A stretch of DNA of 9,257 nt from JBDRLD01 sp043813445 (GCA_043813445.1 JBDRLD010000054.1:1-9257); one strand, 5' to 3'. Counted from the first letter of the stretch, positions 1 through 7,449 are shown. Notes: generated by a model not told the origin, from the sequence alone. Numbers and translations: made by a program.

Positions 1-351
1 ACCATCGTCTATCGACCGCTTGAAGCTAAGCATCTCGCTACGATCGCCGAGCACCACCTGGGGATCTTCGCAGAGCGACTCGCGAAAGAACAAAATATCA
101 ACATCGCCATCGACGATGGAGTTTATGCATGGATCGCGCAACGAGCTTTCGATCCGGCGCAAGGCGCGCGAGCGGTGCGACGACTACTCCACGCGCATGT
201 AGAGAACTTGGTCGCTTCAGGTATTCTCGAAGAGCGTTTTGCTCCGGGTAGCTCCATTCGCATTACGACATCTGACGACGGGACTGCGTTACTCGTCTCA
301 AACGACACCACACATCGTGTGAAGCGCCAACGGACGCATGCGCATTCATAG
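1..351 (+). CDS. ClpA/ClpB/ClpC-family AAA+ unfoldase, C-terminal fragment (5' end outside window)
   Basis: Frame 1 is open from the first base to a TAG at 349-351, giving 116 residues of a protein that begins outside the window. The segment matches the small C-terminal subdomain of the second AAA+ module of Hsp100/Clp ATPases. It has a YRPL start, a helical region, then FDPAQGARAVRR with the sensor-2 Gly-Ala-Arg at about residues 55-57 of the fragment, and the typical ending ILEERFAPGSSIRI. In the family this subdomain contacts the nucleotide and the neighbouring subunit of the hexamer that unfolds proteins for degradation or disaggregation. The polar tail after about residue 92 is poorly conserved in the family. 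I cannot separate ClpC from ClpB or ClpA because the N-domain, middle domain and any ClpP-binding loop are missing. The next gene starts 3 nt after the stop, suggesting co-transcription. Confidence 0.85.
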   Translation, partial: TIVYRPLEAKHLATIAEHHLGIFAERLAKEQNINIAIDDGVYAWIAQRAFDPAQGARAVRRLLHAHVENLVASGILEERFAPGSSIRITTSDDGTALLVSNDTTHRVKRQRTHAHS

Positions 352-354
352 ACT

Positions 355-807
355 ATGACCCCCTCTCCGGTCGGTGGTGCAATAGCGAATAGTGCTTCCG
401 ACGTCCCTCAAGCGAATAAGGGACCGTCGAATGCGTCTAGTTTTGCGGAGATTACACGCGAGGTGCTCTCGTGGTCTTGGAAGACAACATTTACAAGCCT
501 CCCGACCATCATTGGTCCGATCCTGACACTAACCTACATCAACCTGCATTTTATCGCGAGATACGTCGGCCACATTCAATTCTTTTCCGATTTCGGGACT
601 GGGTTCGGGTTTTTGAAGGGTAGCAAGGGAAAGGCGGGAGGAGTAGACGTGGGAAAGAAAACGGAGCTCGTCGAAATCATCGTGCTCATATTCATTGATC
701 TCATCGTCTTCTCCATTTCATACATCATTTTTTGCCTCATCACTTACATTGCCGAGAATCCTACCGAAGCGCTCTGGGTTGCCAGCAAGTCCGCTGCTGG
801 CCTCTAA
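355..807 (+). CDS. Small membrane protein of unknown function, two predicted TM helices
   Basis: This is a 150-residue ORF starting at an ATG 3 nt after the Clp stop codon. I do not recognise the family. The first 30 residues are polar and Ser/Ala/Pro-rich with no signal peptide. A moderately hydrophobic stretch at about 47-68 and a strong one at about 105-132 (LVEIIVLIFIDLIVFSISYIIF) look like two transmembrane helices, joined by a loop with Gly/Lys-rich FLKGSKGKAGG. No enzymatic motif is visible. No Shine-Dalgarno precedes the ATG, so translation may be coupled to the upstream stop. It precedes two envelope-type genes and could belong to the same module. The two-helix layout resembles small secretion or pilin-like membrane proteins of CPR bacteria, but that is a guess. 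An overlapping ORF in another frame (695-925) runs into a repeat and has no support. Confidence 0.65.
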   Translation: MTPSPVGGAIANSASDVPQANKGPSNASSFAEITREVLSWSWKTTFTSLPTIIGPILTLTYINLHFIARYVGHIQFFSDFGTGFGFLKGSKGKAGGVDVGKKTELVEIIVLIFIDLIVFSISYIIFCLITYIAENPTEALWVASKSAAGL

Positions 808-870
808 TGGTGCGCTCAAAAATAATTCACAGTTTTCGGGCCTAGATTCAGTCCAGATTTGGTCGAACCG

Positions 871-900
871 CCCGGCGGAGCCGGGTCCGGCTACGCCGGA
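871..900 (+). repeat. 30-nt twin-hairpin element, copy 1 (intergenic)
   Basis: Two perfect hairpins stand side by side with nothing between them: CCCGGC-GGA-GCCGGG at 871-885 and TCCGGC-TAC-GCCGGA at 886-900. Each has a 6-bp stem and a 3-nt loop. The architecture (6-3-6 twice, 30 nt) is identical to the three units in the tRNA-Ser region, although the stem sequences differ. It lies in the 220-nt gap between the membrane protein and the beta-propeller gene. No T-run follows, so it does not look like an intrinsic terminator. Apart from this unit I see nothing clear in 808-1027. Confidence 0.7.
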
Positions 901-1027
901 GAGTAAGACCGCAGACGTACAATGACGTACGTTGAGGATCTTACACATGAGGACCGACCGAAGATGGGCTGGAGATGGGATGCGAAAATGGAAAATTATT
1001 TGGGGTGGGCCCTAGCAAGCACACACT

Positions 1028-2251
1028 ATGGATCGCAAAAAAATCGCTCTCCTGATAGCACTCATTGCGGTTAGTGTGCTTGTTGGTGCGGCGCTCTACT
1101 TTGTATTCTTCCGTGCGCCGACTATTGCCCCGCCAGCACCTGCGATAAATCTCGTCCCGATCAACGCGCCAACTATTCCCACTACCGGAGTACTTGTCCC
1201 AAGTGCTGTAGGGACGCCACCATCCACAGCCCCTTCTGTTCCAGCACCATCGGCACCGATCCCCACTGTTGCGCAGGGCGATCGCACAAAAACACGGGCA
1301 CTCACAAACGCGCCAGCACAATTCGTAAGTGTGAGCACCGGACGACCGCGATACTATGATTCCGCTACGGATCAATTCTACGAAGTACGCTCCGACGGTA
1401 CGCGCGCACCACTTAGTGAGCAGCGTTTCCCAAGTGCACAATCCATCGCGTGGGCGCCAAACGGCAACGCCGCGATCGTCGAATTTCCGGATGGCGCAAA
1501 TGTGGTCTATGACTTTGTTTCCGGCGCACAAACAACTCTTCCTAGTCACTGGACTGAATTCTCCTTCTCGCCTGATAGCAGTCGTATCGCCGGCCTAAGC
1601 ATGGCGCTTGATCGCGAAAATCGATACCTGTTTGAAGCGCAAGTAGATGGAAACGGCTTCCAGGCCATCGAACCACTTGGCTCGAATGCGGATAAGGTTG
1701 AGGTTTCGTGGTCTCCGAACAATCAGGTTATTGCATTCTCGAGAACCGGAAATACTATAGGTGATGGGCGACAACAAATTCTCGCAATTGGGCGCAACCA
1801 TGAAAACTTCCCGGGATTAGTCGTCGAAGGGACTGATTTCCGGCCTCTCTGGTCTCCGAGTGGCGAGCAAATTATCTATAGCGCCGTCCACTTCTCGAAT
1901 GACTACAAACCGGAATTGTGGGTGGTTGACGGATCAGGTGATCGCATCGGTGCGAATCGTCGTCGTCTAAATGTGGACACATGGGCAACTAAGTGCACAT
2001 TCGGGAGTGCGACAGAGCTCTACTGCGCGGTTCCGGACTCACTCGAACGTGGGTATGGATTTGAGCCGACTCTTGCAGACACGATTCCGGACTCCATCCA
2101 GCTAATTGATCTCACCACCGGGACACGATCAATGATTGGGCGACCAGAAACCGACACAAGCATCGCCACGCTCTCCATAGCACCGGATGGCTCGACGCTT
2201 TACTTCACAGCGAAAAACAACGGGCGCCTGTACGAAATGCGCCTTCGGTAA
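1028..2251 (+). CDS. Membrane-anchored beta-propeller (PD40/TolB-like) protein
   Basis: This 407-residue protein begins MDRKK, followed by one hydrophobic helix at about 6-28 (IALLIALIAVSVLVGAALYF). That is an uncleaved N-terminal anchor with the rest predicted outside the cytoplasm. Residues 30-80 form a Pro/Ala/Thr-rich linker. From about residue 100 on, repeats of the PD40/TolB type recur: AWAPNGNAAI (141), SFSPDSSRIA (179), SWSPNNQVIA (227), LWSPSGEQII (274) and SIAPDGSTLY (383). Each has the WSPDG-like turn followed by a hydrophobic strand, as expected for propeller blades. TolB-type propellers usually act as protein-interaction platforms at the envelope; no catalytic residues are evident. 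Only a distant GGGGTGGG stretch about 20 nt upstream could serve as an RBS. The stop is 9 nt before the NlpC/P60 gene, so the two are probably co-expressed and may function together. Confidence 0.85.
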   Translation: MDRKKIALLIALIAVSVLVGAALYFVFFRAPTIAPPAPAINLVPINAPTIPTTGVLVPSAVGTPPSTAPSVPAPSAPIPTVAQGDRTKTRALTNAPAQFVSVSTGRPRYYDSATDQFYEVRSDGTRAPLSEQRFPSAQSIAWAPNGNAAIVEFPDGANVVYDFVSGAQTTLPSHWTEFSFSPDSSRIAGLSMALDRENRYLFEAQVDGNGFQAIEPLGSNADKVEVSWSPNNQVIAFSRTGNTIGDGRQQILAIGRNHENFPGLVVEGTDFRPLWSPSGEQIIYSAVHFSNDYKPELWVVDGSGDRIGANRRRLNVDTWATKCTFGSATELYCAVPDSLERGYGFEPTLADTIPDSIQLIDLTTGTRSMIGRPETDTSIATLSIAPDGSTLYFTAKNNGRLYEMRLR

Positions 2252-2260
2252 TCCATAGTT

Positions 2261-3484
2261 ATGCGCACCCTCCGCACTGCGATAGCGCTCGGCACGATCG
2301 TAATCGGCCTGGGACTGTTCGCTGTCCCTGCGAGCGCGTTTGTGACTCCGGGAGTGGCTCCCGCCTCTCCCCCATCAGGAACACCTGGCACTAAACCATG
2401 TTGGGTTGACAGCGAATGTGCGGATGGCAAAGAATGTATTGGCGCAATAGCTGCTGGCGCACTCAGAGCAGCATCGCAGGGACAGTGTACTGAGATAAAA
2501 GAATGGATCGATACGAGTGGCTTCGGTTTCTTTGACTACACTACAATCAAACCGCGGCTCAACATCAACATTCCATCGTTCTCCTTCTCGAACATCAGCG
2601 TTTCGAAATCGGGCGAAAAGCGTACTCTATCTATCCCGTGGCTGAGTGAGTACATTGCCGCGCTCTACCGATGGGCAATGCCACTCGGTGCCATCGCAGC
2701 AGTCATCGTCATCATGATCGGTGGTGTTCTCTGGCTCACCTCAGGAGCAACAGGACAGCTACAGAAGGCGCAAGAGTATATTAAACATGCGGTTATCGGT
2801 CTAATGCTCCTCCTCGGTTCCTATCTCATCTTCTCGACCATTAACCCAGATCTCACAGTCCTCGCGCCGCTCAAGGTTGAGGTCGCAGAGCCGATAGTAA
2901 TTAAATTCGAAGACGGTGGAGAAGGTGATGGACCGCTTCGTACGAGGGCAGAGGCGATCGCTGCGCTCGATATTTATTGTCCGAACGGCGGAGGGACCTC
3001 GGAAATTCCTCAAATTGTTGAGAGCATGTCTCGCAAAATCGCATATCGCTTAGGTGCGAAGGGAGGGCCACCACCTTACGGTGAGAAGGTTGGAGGACCA
3101 TACGAACGGTTCAACAACTCATGCCCTGATGATAAGATTTGCTTTGACTGCTCCGGATTTATCAATCAAATTTATCGATGTGCTGGCCTACCATCACCGG
3201 GCGGCAGTACGGCAAGCATGTTTGGTGATGCAGAAGTTCTATACGAAATGAATCCGGAAGAAAACACAGCCAATGGAATACCGCTTGAGCCAGGTGATCT
3301 TATGGGCTGGAAGAGTGGTGATGTAGGGAAATCAGTTGGACACGTCGTTATTTATCTCGGTGCAGGAATGGCAGCAGATACTAGCGGGGGAAATCGAAAT
3401 AAAATAAATCCGAAAATTACCGATCTCAAAAACTACGACTACCCATTCTATCGAATCTTTCGAATCACACCATCATCTCAATAG
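2261..3484 (+). CDS. Exported NlpC/P60 cell-wall hydrolase with VirB2/TrbC-like double TM segment
   Basis: The protein has 407 residues. Residues 1-26 are a signal peptide ending in ASA before F27. A Cys-containing stretch (C47, C53, C59, C76) could form disulfides. Residues about 137-160 and 175-195 are two hydrophobic helices separated by SGATGQLQKAQEYIKHA, a layout typical of VirB2/TrbC-type pilin-like proteins. The C-terminal part, about 280-405, is an NlpC/P60-type domain: FDCSGF carries the likely nucleophile C297, then LEPGDLMGW at 342-350, and GHVVIYLG carries the likely catalytic H361. The family cleaves peptide stems of peptidoglycan. The third catalytic polar residue is uncertain (D373, N378 or N380 are candidates). 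The domain order suggests a membrane-tethered wall hydrolase acting with an envelope machine; a link to type IV secretion or pili is inferred. It follows the propeller gene by 9 nt and has no visible Shine-Dalgarno. Confidence 0.85.
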   Translation: MRTLRTAIALGTIVIGLGLFAVPASAFVTPGVAPASPPSGTPGTKPCWVDSECADGKECIGAIAAGALRAASQGQCTEIKEWIDTSGFGFFDYTTIKPRLNINIPSFSFSNISVSKSGEKRTLSIPWLSEYIAALYRWAMPLGAIAAVIVIMIGGVLWLTSGATGQLQKAQEYIKHAVIGLMLLLGSYLIFSTINPDLTVLAPLKVEVAEPIVIKFEDGGEGDGPLRTRAEAIAALDIYCPNGGGTSEIPQIVESMSRKIAYRLGAKGGPPPYGEKVGGPYERFNNSCPDDKICFDCSGFINQIYRCAGLPSPGGSTASMFGDAEVLYEMNPEENTANGIPLEPGDLMGWKSGDVGKSVGHVVIYLGAGMAADTSGGNRNKINPKITDLKNYDYPFYRIFRITPSSQ

Positions 3485-3503
3485 GGACACGATCGATGGA
3501 TGA

Positions 3504-3532
3504 TTCATTTCCGCTACGGGTCGATGCTCCGT
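3504..3532 (+). repeat. Dispersed 29-nt repeat, left copy
   Basis: This segment, beginning TTCATTTCCGCTACGGG, matches 8811-8839 with three transitions in 29 positions. In both places it sits just outside the GC-rich ACGTAGGGGCGG/GGACGGGCG repeat blocks, so it is likely part of a larger composite repeat unit. Confidence 0.7.
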
Positions 3533-3698
3533 CAGCTTGCTGCGTCTGCTCCCGATTTGACGTAGGGGCGGTGGCGTTGTCCCCGCCCGTTCGCCCCGTC
3601 GCATGACCGGGGTCCGGACGGGCGGCCATAGAACCCAGTCATGCGACGGGTCAGGAGGCCGCCCCTACGTGGAGAGGACACCTCGTCAGCTTGCTGCG
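3531..3698 (+). repeat. MITE-like element with terminal inverted repeats and flanking direct repeats
   Basis: A perfect 14-nt direct repeat GTCAGCTTGCTGCG at 3531-3544 and 3685-3698 brackets a block with nested inverted repeats. The outer pair is ACGTAGGGGCGG at 3560-3571 against CCGCCCCTACGT at 3659-3670 (12 bp, perfect). The inner pair is CCCGTCGCATGAC at 3595-3607 against GTCATGCGACGGG at 3638-3650 (13 bp, perfect). The block has no coding capacity. Related blocks lie at 5115-5242 and 8970-9076. The right-hand direct repeat abuts the Shine-Dalgarno of the leader ORF before radA, so the element may have contributed to the radA 5' region. Mobility is inferred from structure only. Confidence 0.7.
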
Positions 3699-3703
3699 AG
3701 GAG
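3698..3703 (+). promoter_or_regulatory. Shine-Dalgarno GAGGAG serving the leader ORF
   Basis: GAGGAG lies 9 nt before the ATG at 3713, an ideal distance, but 32 nt before the radA ATG at 3736. Ribosomes recruited here would start on the 8-codon ORF rather than directly on radA. The preceding genes of this strand lack a comparable motif. Confidence 0.5.
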
Positions 3704-3712
3704 AATTTATTC

Positions 3713-3739
3713 ATGATTCTCGAACTCATCAGCTCATGA
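3713..3739 (+). CDS. Putative 8-aa leader peptide (MILELISS) coupled to radA
   Basis: ATG at 3713 opens a reading frame of eight codons (MILELISS) that stops with TGA at 3737-3739. Its stop overlaps the radA ATG (3736-3738) as an ATGA junction, the classic arrangement for translational coupling. A strong GAGGAG sits 9 nt upstream of its start, while radA has no motif at a suitable distance. The peptide shows no run of a regulatory amino acid, and I see no attenuator hairpin around it. The simplest reading is a coupling device that loads ribosomes onto radA. It could also be chance, since a short ORF of this size is not rare. Confidence 0.4.
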   Translation: MILELISS

Positions 3740-5097
3740 AGTCGATAAAAATACAGACCATTTACACCTGCTCGAAGTGTGATGCGCAACATGTGAAATG
3801 GCTCGGCCAGTGCACGGAGTGCGGGGGCTGGGGGACACTCACGGAAGCGAGCGCATCCAATGTGGCGCACGCGAGCGCTAATCGGGCGCGTGCAGCAACG
3901 ATTGACGCGCCGCTTCTCAGTGACGTGCGGCGCGAAGAGCGTACGCACGTTCCTACTTCTGTAGCGGAATTCGACGTCGCGATTGGTGGCGGCATTGTCC
4001 CTGGGAGCTTACTTCTGCTAGCAGGAGAACCCGGAATCGGCAAATCAACACTCCTGCTTCAAGTTGCGAGTGCTGTGGGTGACCGCGAACCCGTGCTCTA
4101 CATCACTGGAGAGGAAACCGCATCGCAGGTCAAGCAACGTGCCGATCGCCTCGGCGCTTCCGCAAAGCACCTCCGCCTCCTCGCTACCACTGATGCGCAC
4201 GCAGCAACAGCAGCAATCACGAAGTACAAACCGACGCTTGCAATTGTGGATTCGGTGCAAACCATCGCAGTCCCCGATCTGCCGGTTGATGCTGGTGGTA
4301 TCACACAAGTGCGCACACTCACAAATCTCCTCCTCCACACTGCGAAGACAACGAATATTCCAATTATTATCGTGGGGCACGTTACGAAAGATGGAGGAAT
4401 TGCCGGTCCGAAGATGCTGGAACACATTGTTGACCAAGTTGCGATGATTGAGGGTGATACCGCATCCGGCCTGCGCATCCTACGAACTACAAAGAATCGC
4501 TTTGGTCCTACAGACGTGGTCGGGGTATTCGAAATGAACGAATGCGGACTCCAGGGCTGTGCCGACCCGTCTGCCGCTTTTCTCGGAGCAACACACGAAC
4601 AGCACCCGGGCAGTGCGGTAACCGCTATGACCCTTGGAAGTCGCACGCTCCTCGTCGAGGTCCAGGCACTCGTCAGCCGCACCGCATTCGGTAACCCGCA
4701 GCGGCGCGCAATAGGCCTCGACGTGAATCGCCTCCACGTCCTCCTTGCCATTCTCGCACAACACGCGCATATCTCTTGCAGCAGCGCCGATGTACACGTC
4801 GCGACTATAGGGGGCATTCGAATCGATGACCGCGCAGCTGATCTCGCGATTGCTGCAGCGATTGCCACTGCGATTATTGGAATGACCCCACCCATTGATG
4901 CATGGCTTGGCGAACTCGGGCTTACCGGCGCAATACGACCTGTCCGCACAATCGAACGACGCGTGCAGGAGCTCGTGCGACTCGGTCGCAAGCGCATCGT
5001 TGTACCACCAGGAACGAAACGCGTACCCGGCGCTCAGTACACCGAACTCCGCGAAATCCATGAGCTTGGGGGGCTCCTCAAGGAACGACACACATAG
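3736..5097 (+). CDS. radA: DNA repair protein RadA (Sms)
   Basis: The protein has 453 residues from the ATG at 3736. Family features appear in order: an N-terminal four-Cys zinc finger (CSKC at 12-15, CTEC at 26-29), Walker A GEPGIGKST at 97-105, Walker B TLAIVDSVQ at 167-175, the RadA-specific KNRFG motif at 253-257, and a C-terminal Lon-protease-like domain with GGIRIDDRAADLAIA and GELGLTGAIRPV. RadA is a RecA-related DNA-dependent ATPase that promotes branch migration and processing of recombination intermediates. Length is normal for the family. A TTG at 3691 would add 15 residues without family resemblance, so I prefer the ATG just before the zinc finger. An 8-codon ORF overlaps this ATG. 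The gene converges on recG, another branch-migration enzyme. All key motifs are intact, so it should be functional. Confidence 0.97.
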   Translation: MKSIKIQTIYTCSKCDAQHVKWLGQCTECGGWGTLTEASASNVAHASANRARAATIDAPLLSDVRREERTHVPTSVAEFDVAIGGGIVPGSLLLLAGEPGIGKSTLLLQVASAVGDREPVLYITGEETASQVKQRADRLGASAKHLRLLATTDAHAATAAITKYKPTLAIVDSVQTIAVPDLPVDAGGITQVRTLTNLLLHTAKTTNIPIIIVGHVTKDGGIAGPKMLEHIVDQVAMIEGDTASGLRILRTTKNRFGPTDVVGVFEMNECGLQGCADPSAAFLGATHEQHPGSAVTAMTLGSRTLLVEVQALVSRTAFGNPQRRAIGLDVNRLHVLLAILAQHAHISCSSADVHVATIGGIRIDDRAADLAIAAAIATAIIGMTPPIDAWLGELGLTGAIRPVRTIERRVQELVRLGRKRIVVPPGTKRVPGAQYTELREIHELGGLLKERHT

Positions 5098-5114
5098 CCG
5101 CTCCGAATGACACG

Positions 5115-5242
5115 ACGTAGGGGCGGCCTTAGAAGGCCGCCCGCGTGTGGTGTAGGACGGGCGTACGGTGTAGGACAAACGCGAAGCAAGACGGGCGGGG
5201 ACCCCAGTCATCCGATGGGGCAGGTGGGGCCCTGCCCCTACA
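5115..5242 (+). repeat. ACGTAGGGGCGG-family repeat between radA and recG
   Basis: The left end is ACGTAGGGGCGG at 5115-5126; the right end CCTGCCCCTACAC (from 5231) is a degenerate inverted copy. At 5121-5142 a perfect 10-bp hairpin GGGCGGCCTT/AAGGCCGCCC is present. The motif GGTGTAGGACGGGCGTAC is partly repeated in tandem, so GGTGTAGGAC occurs twice. Segments 5135-5158 (24 nt, perfect) and 5168-5200 (33 nt, one mismatch) recur in reverse complement at 9033-9056 and 9009-9041. Non-coding; position between convergent genes is a typical harbour for such elements. Confidence 0.75.
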
Positions 5243-5248
5243 CTATTT

Positions 5249-5273
5249 CTCCCCCTCCTGCTAGGAGGGGGAG
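5249..5273. repeat. Perfect 11-bp hairpin between convergent radA and recG
   Basis: CTCCCCCTCC at 5249-5258 pairs with GGAGGGGGAG at 5264-5273; the T5259-A5263 pair extends the stem to 11 bp around a 3-nt loop. It lies in the tail-to-tail gap about 45 nt past the recG stop. No T-run follows on either strand, so it is not a canonical intrinsic terminator. It might still slow polymerase or protect transcript 3' ends, or be just another palindromic repeat. Confidence 0.6.
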
Positions 5274-5316
5274 TTCGAGGGGGTGGCAGGATAGTGCTCT
5301 TCTTCATTGCGCCTCT

Positions 5317-7344
5317 CTATTCGAGGTGTGCCGCTTCCACTTGTGACTGCACCGCGCCGGATTCCACCAAATCACGCGCGGTAGCCATAAGCTCCGTATC
5401 GAACTTCGCGTAACGAAATTCGGGCCATCCGGATTGTACGGTCCCAAACACCGCACCTGGCCCGCGCTCCTTGAGGTCAATCTCTGCCAGTGCAAATCCG
5501 TCCGTACACGACGCGACACGAGTCAAACGCTGACGAGCTGTTGGGGCACCACTTTTCGTTGTGAGGTAGCACGTTCCGGGCCAATCCCCTCTCCCCACGC
5601 GCCCGCGGAGCTGGTGAAGTTGCGCAAGTCCAAAACGTTCCGCATCCTCGATAATCATGATTGTTGCATTTGGCTGGTCAACGCCCACCTCAATGACGGT
5701 GGTTGAAACGAGAATATCAAGCTGCCGATCACCAAACGCCTCAATCAACGCACGCTGTTCTTTCGCTGGAAGGCGTCCATGGAGAAGGCCGATACGGAAT
5801 CCCGGAAACGCCCGTTGTGCTCGCTCGAACGCTTCAATCACCGCAGCGGTTTCTCCACTTTCCTCGACGTCAATTTTGGGACAAACAATAAACACCTGCC
5901 GTCCACTCGCCACCTCATTCTTCACTGCTCGGGTCATACGCAGACGCTGCTCTGATGTGATCACTTCGGTGTGTACCGGCGAACGTGCTGCCGGTCGCTC
6001 ATCAAGATTTGATACTTGGAGATCGCCAAGAAGCGCGAGCGCAAGCGTACGCGGAATCGGCGTAGCGGTCATGGAAAGGAGGTGTGGAAGTACTTCGCTT
6101 CCCTTTCCGCGAAGAGCTGCGCGTTGCGCAACGCCAAATCGATGCTGCTCATCAACGATGGCAAGTGCGAGCTTAGAGAATTGTGCCGCTTTACCAACAA
6201 GCGCATGTGTTCCGACGACAACCTGCGCATCACCAGACTTCACTGCTGTTGCGACATCACGCGCACAGACATCATGACCATCAAAACGCTGGAGTGTGCG
6301 TGTCCAGAGCGCGCAGCGTACTCCGAGTGGTGCTAGCCATCGAGATAGTGTCTTCTCCTGCTGAGCAGCAAGGACTTCGGTTGGCACGAGATATGCAACC
6401 TGCCCTCCGGCGAGCGCCATACATGCCGCGGCACATCCTGCGATCACAGTCTTTCCAGACCCAACATCTCCATTCACAAGACGCTGCATGGGACGGTCCG
6501 GGTGGGAATTCAATCCAAGATCACCCAACACCTCGTCGATCACCCGGCGCTGTGCCTCGGTGGGCAGGAACGGAAGCTGAGCGATGAAATCATCCCGCGT
6601 GCGCGCATTCGCACGAATACTAGCAACCGGCGCAGTGGCCAGCTCTGCACGCGACGCATGCACACGGAGGAAGTGATCGACAAGCTCATCGCATGCAAGT
6701 CGACGCTCCGCGGCAATACGTTCCGCGTCGTGCTTGGGAAAATGAATCGCACGCATCGCTACACGAATTCCGCACACGCGAGCGCGCGCGCGGACGGACG
6801 GACTGAGTCGCTCCTCAAGTGTCCGCACGGCCGGAAGCACGGCGTGCACGAGGAATCGAAGCTGCTTCTGCGAAATACCGTATGTGAGACGATATACTGG
6901 AACGATGCGCCCGGCGTGAATATTTTCGTCCGTGTCACGCTCAATAATCGGGCTTACGAGGTGGAGTCCATACTGATCCTGCGCAACGTCACCAACCAAT
7001 AAGACCACTGCACCATCACGGAATGCATGTGCGATGTACGGCTGTTGGAACCAAACACATCGCACTGACCCTGTCGTATCAGCAATTATCGCCTCGGTAA
7101 TCATCATGCGTCTACGGAATGTTTTCCGATTCGCGATGCTCTCGACCCGCCCACGTACAACCACACGCTGCCCGGAACGAATTGCATCGATTGACACCAC
7201 CTGCCGCAAATCATCGTACCCAACCGGCGTATACATGAGGAGATCGCGCACGGTAACAATCCCGAGCCGACCGAGTGGTCGCTCGAGCTTCTTGCCAAAA
7301 CTGTGTACCGTCGCGATATCCTGATCCAATCTCGTAGATGACAT
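5317..7344 (-). CDS. recG: ATP-dependent DNA helicase RecG
   Basis: From the ATG at 7344 the protein has 675 residues, close to the family norm. Domains in order (numbering from an upstream TTG that adds two residues): an N-terminal region with an OB-fold wedge that binds branched DNA (about 55-140), helicase motif I GDVGSGKT at 294-301, the DEQH box in VDEQHRFG at 399-406, motif III TATPIPRTLA at 428-437, then the second RecA-like lobe with HGRLPAKEQ at 524-532 and motifs V/VI in VSTTVIEVGVDQP and QLRGRVGRG. The C-terminal ERGPGAVFGTVQSGWPEFR is the usual RecG tail. RecG remodels stalled replication forks and Holliday junctions. The gene faces radA tail to tail. No Shine-Dalgarno is visible; a TACAAT hexamer just upstream could produce a nearly leaderless mRNA. 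No motif is missing. Confidence 0.97.
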   Translation of the reverse strand: MSSTRLDQDIATVHSFGKKLERPLGRLGIVTVRDLLMYTPVGYDDLRQVVSIDAIRSGQRVVVRGRVESIANRKTFRRRMMITEAIIADTTGSVRCVWFQQPYIAHAFRDGAVVLLVGDVAQDQYGLHLVSPIIERDTDENIHAGRIVPVYRLTYGISQKQLRFLVHAVLPAVRTLEERLSPSVRARARVCGIRVAMRAIHFPKHDAERIAAERRLACDELVDHFLRVHASRAELATAPVASIRANARTRDDFIAQLPFLPTEAQRRVIDEVLGDLGLNSHPDRPMQRLVNGDVGSGKTVIAGCAAACMALAGGQVAYLVPTEVLAAQQEKTLSRWLAPLGVRCALWTRTLQRFDGHDVCARDVATAVKSGDAQVVVGTHALVGKAAQFSKLALAIVDEQHRFGVAQRAALRGKGSEVLPHLLSMTATPIPRTLALALLGDLQVSNLDERPAARSPVHTEVITSEQRLRMTRAVKNEVASGRQVFIVCPKIDVEESGETAAVIEAFERAQRAFPGFRIGLLHGRLPAKEQRALIEAFGDRQLDILVSTTVIEVGVDQPNATIMIIEDAERFGLAQLHQLRGRVGRGDWPGTCYLTTKSGAPTARQRLTRVASCTDGFALAEIDLKERGPGAVFGTVQSGWPEFRYAKFDTELMATARDLVESGAVQSQVEAAHLE

Positions 7345-7352
7345 ACTCAATC

Positions 7353-7358
7353 ATTGTA
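7353..7358 (-). promoter_or_regulatory. Possible -10 hexamer TACAAT for recG
   Basis: On the minus strand TACAAT ends 8 nt before the recG ATG. Transcription from it would begin at or a few bases before the start codon, in line with the absent Shine-Dalgarno. The hexamer 17 nt further upstream (TTAGGG) is a poor -35, so this is a weak call. Confidence 0.25.
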
Positions 7359-7449
7359 CCGCGCAGTGGCGTATGCCCTAATAATGCTCGCTCAGCCAGA
7401 CAAATATTTCGCACAATACAGCCATTTACTAGCAATCATATCAGTCGCT

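Noticed and set aside
3691..3735. TTG start adding 15 residues to RadA
   Set aside because: The added residues do not resemble RadA N-termini and no Shine-Dalgarno precedes the TTG; the ATG at 3736 leads directly to the zinc finger.
4098..4997. 299-aa ORF on the minus strand inside radA
   Set aside because: It lies wholly antisense to a fully conserved radA, is Arg/Ser/Ala-rich with no family resemblance, and has no RBS.
5249..5273. Bidirectional intrinsic terminator between radA and recG
   Set aside because: The stem is perfect but neither strand has a following T-run; kept only as a hairpin repeat.
5657..6277. 206-aa plus-strand ORF inside recG
   Set aside because: Antisense to conserved helicase motifs; Ser/Arg/Cys-rich composition typical of a shadow frame.
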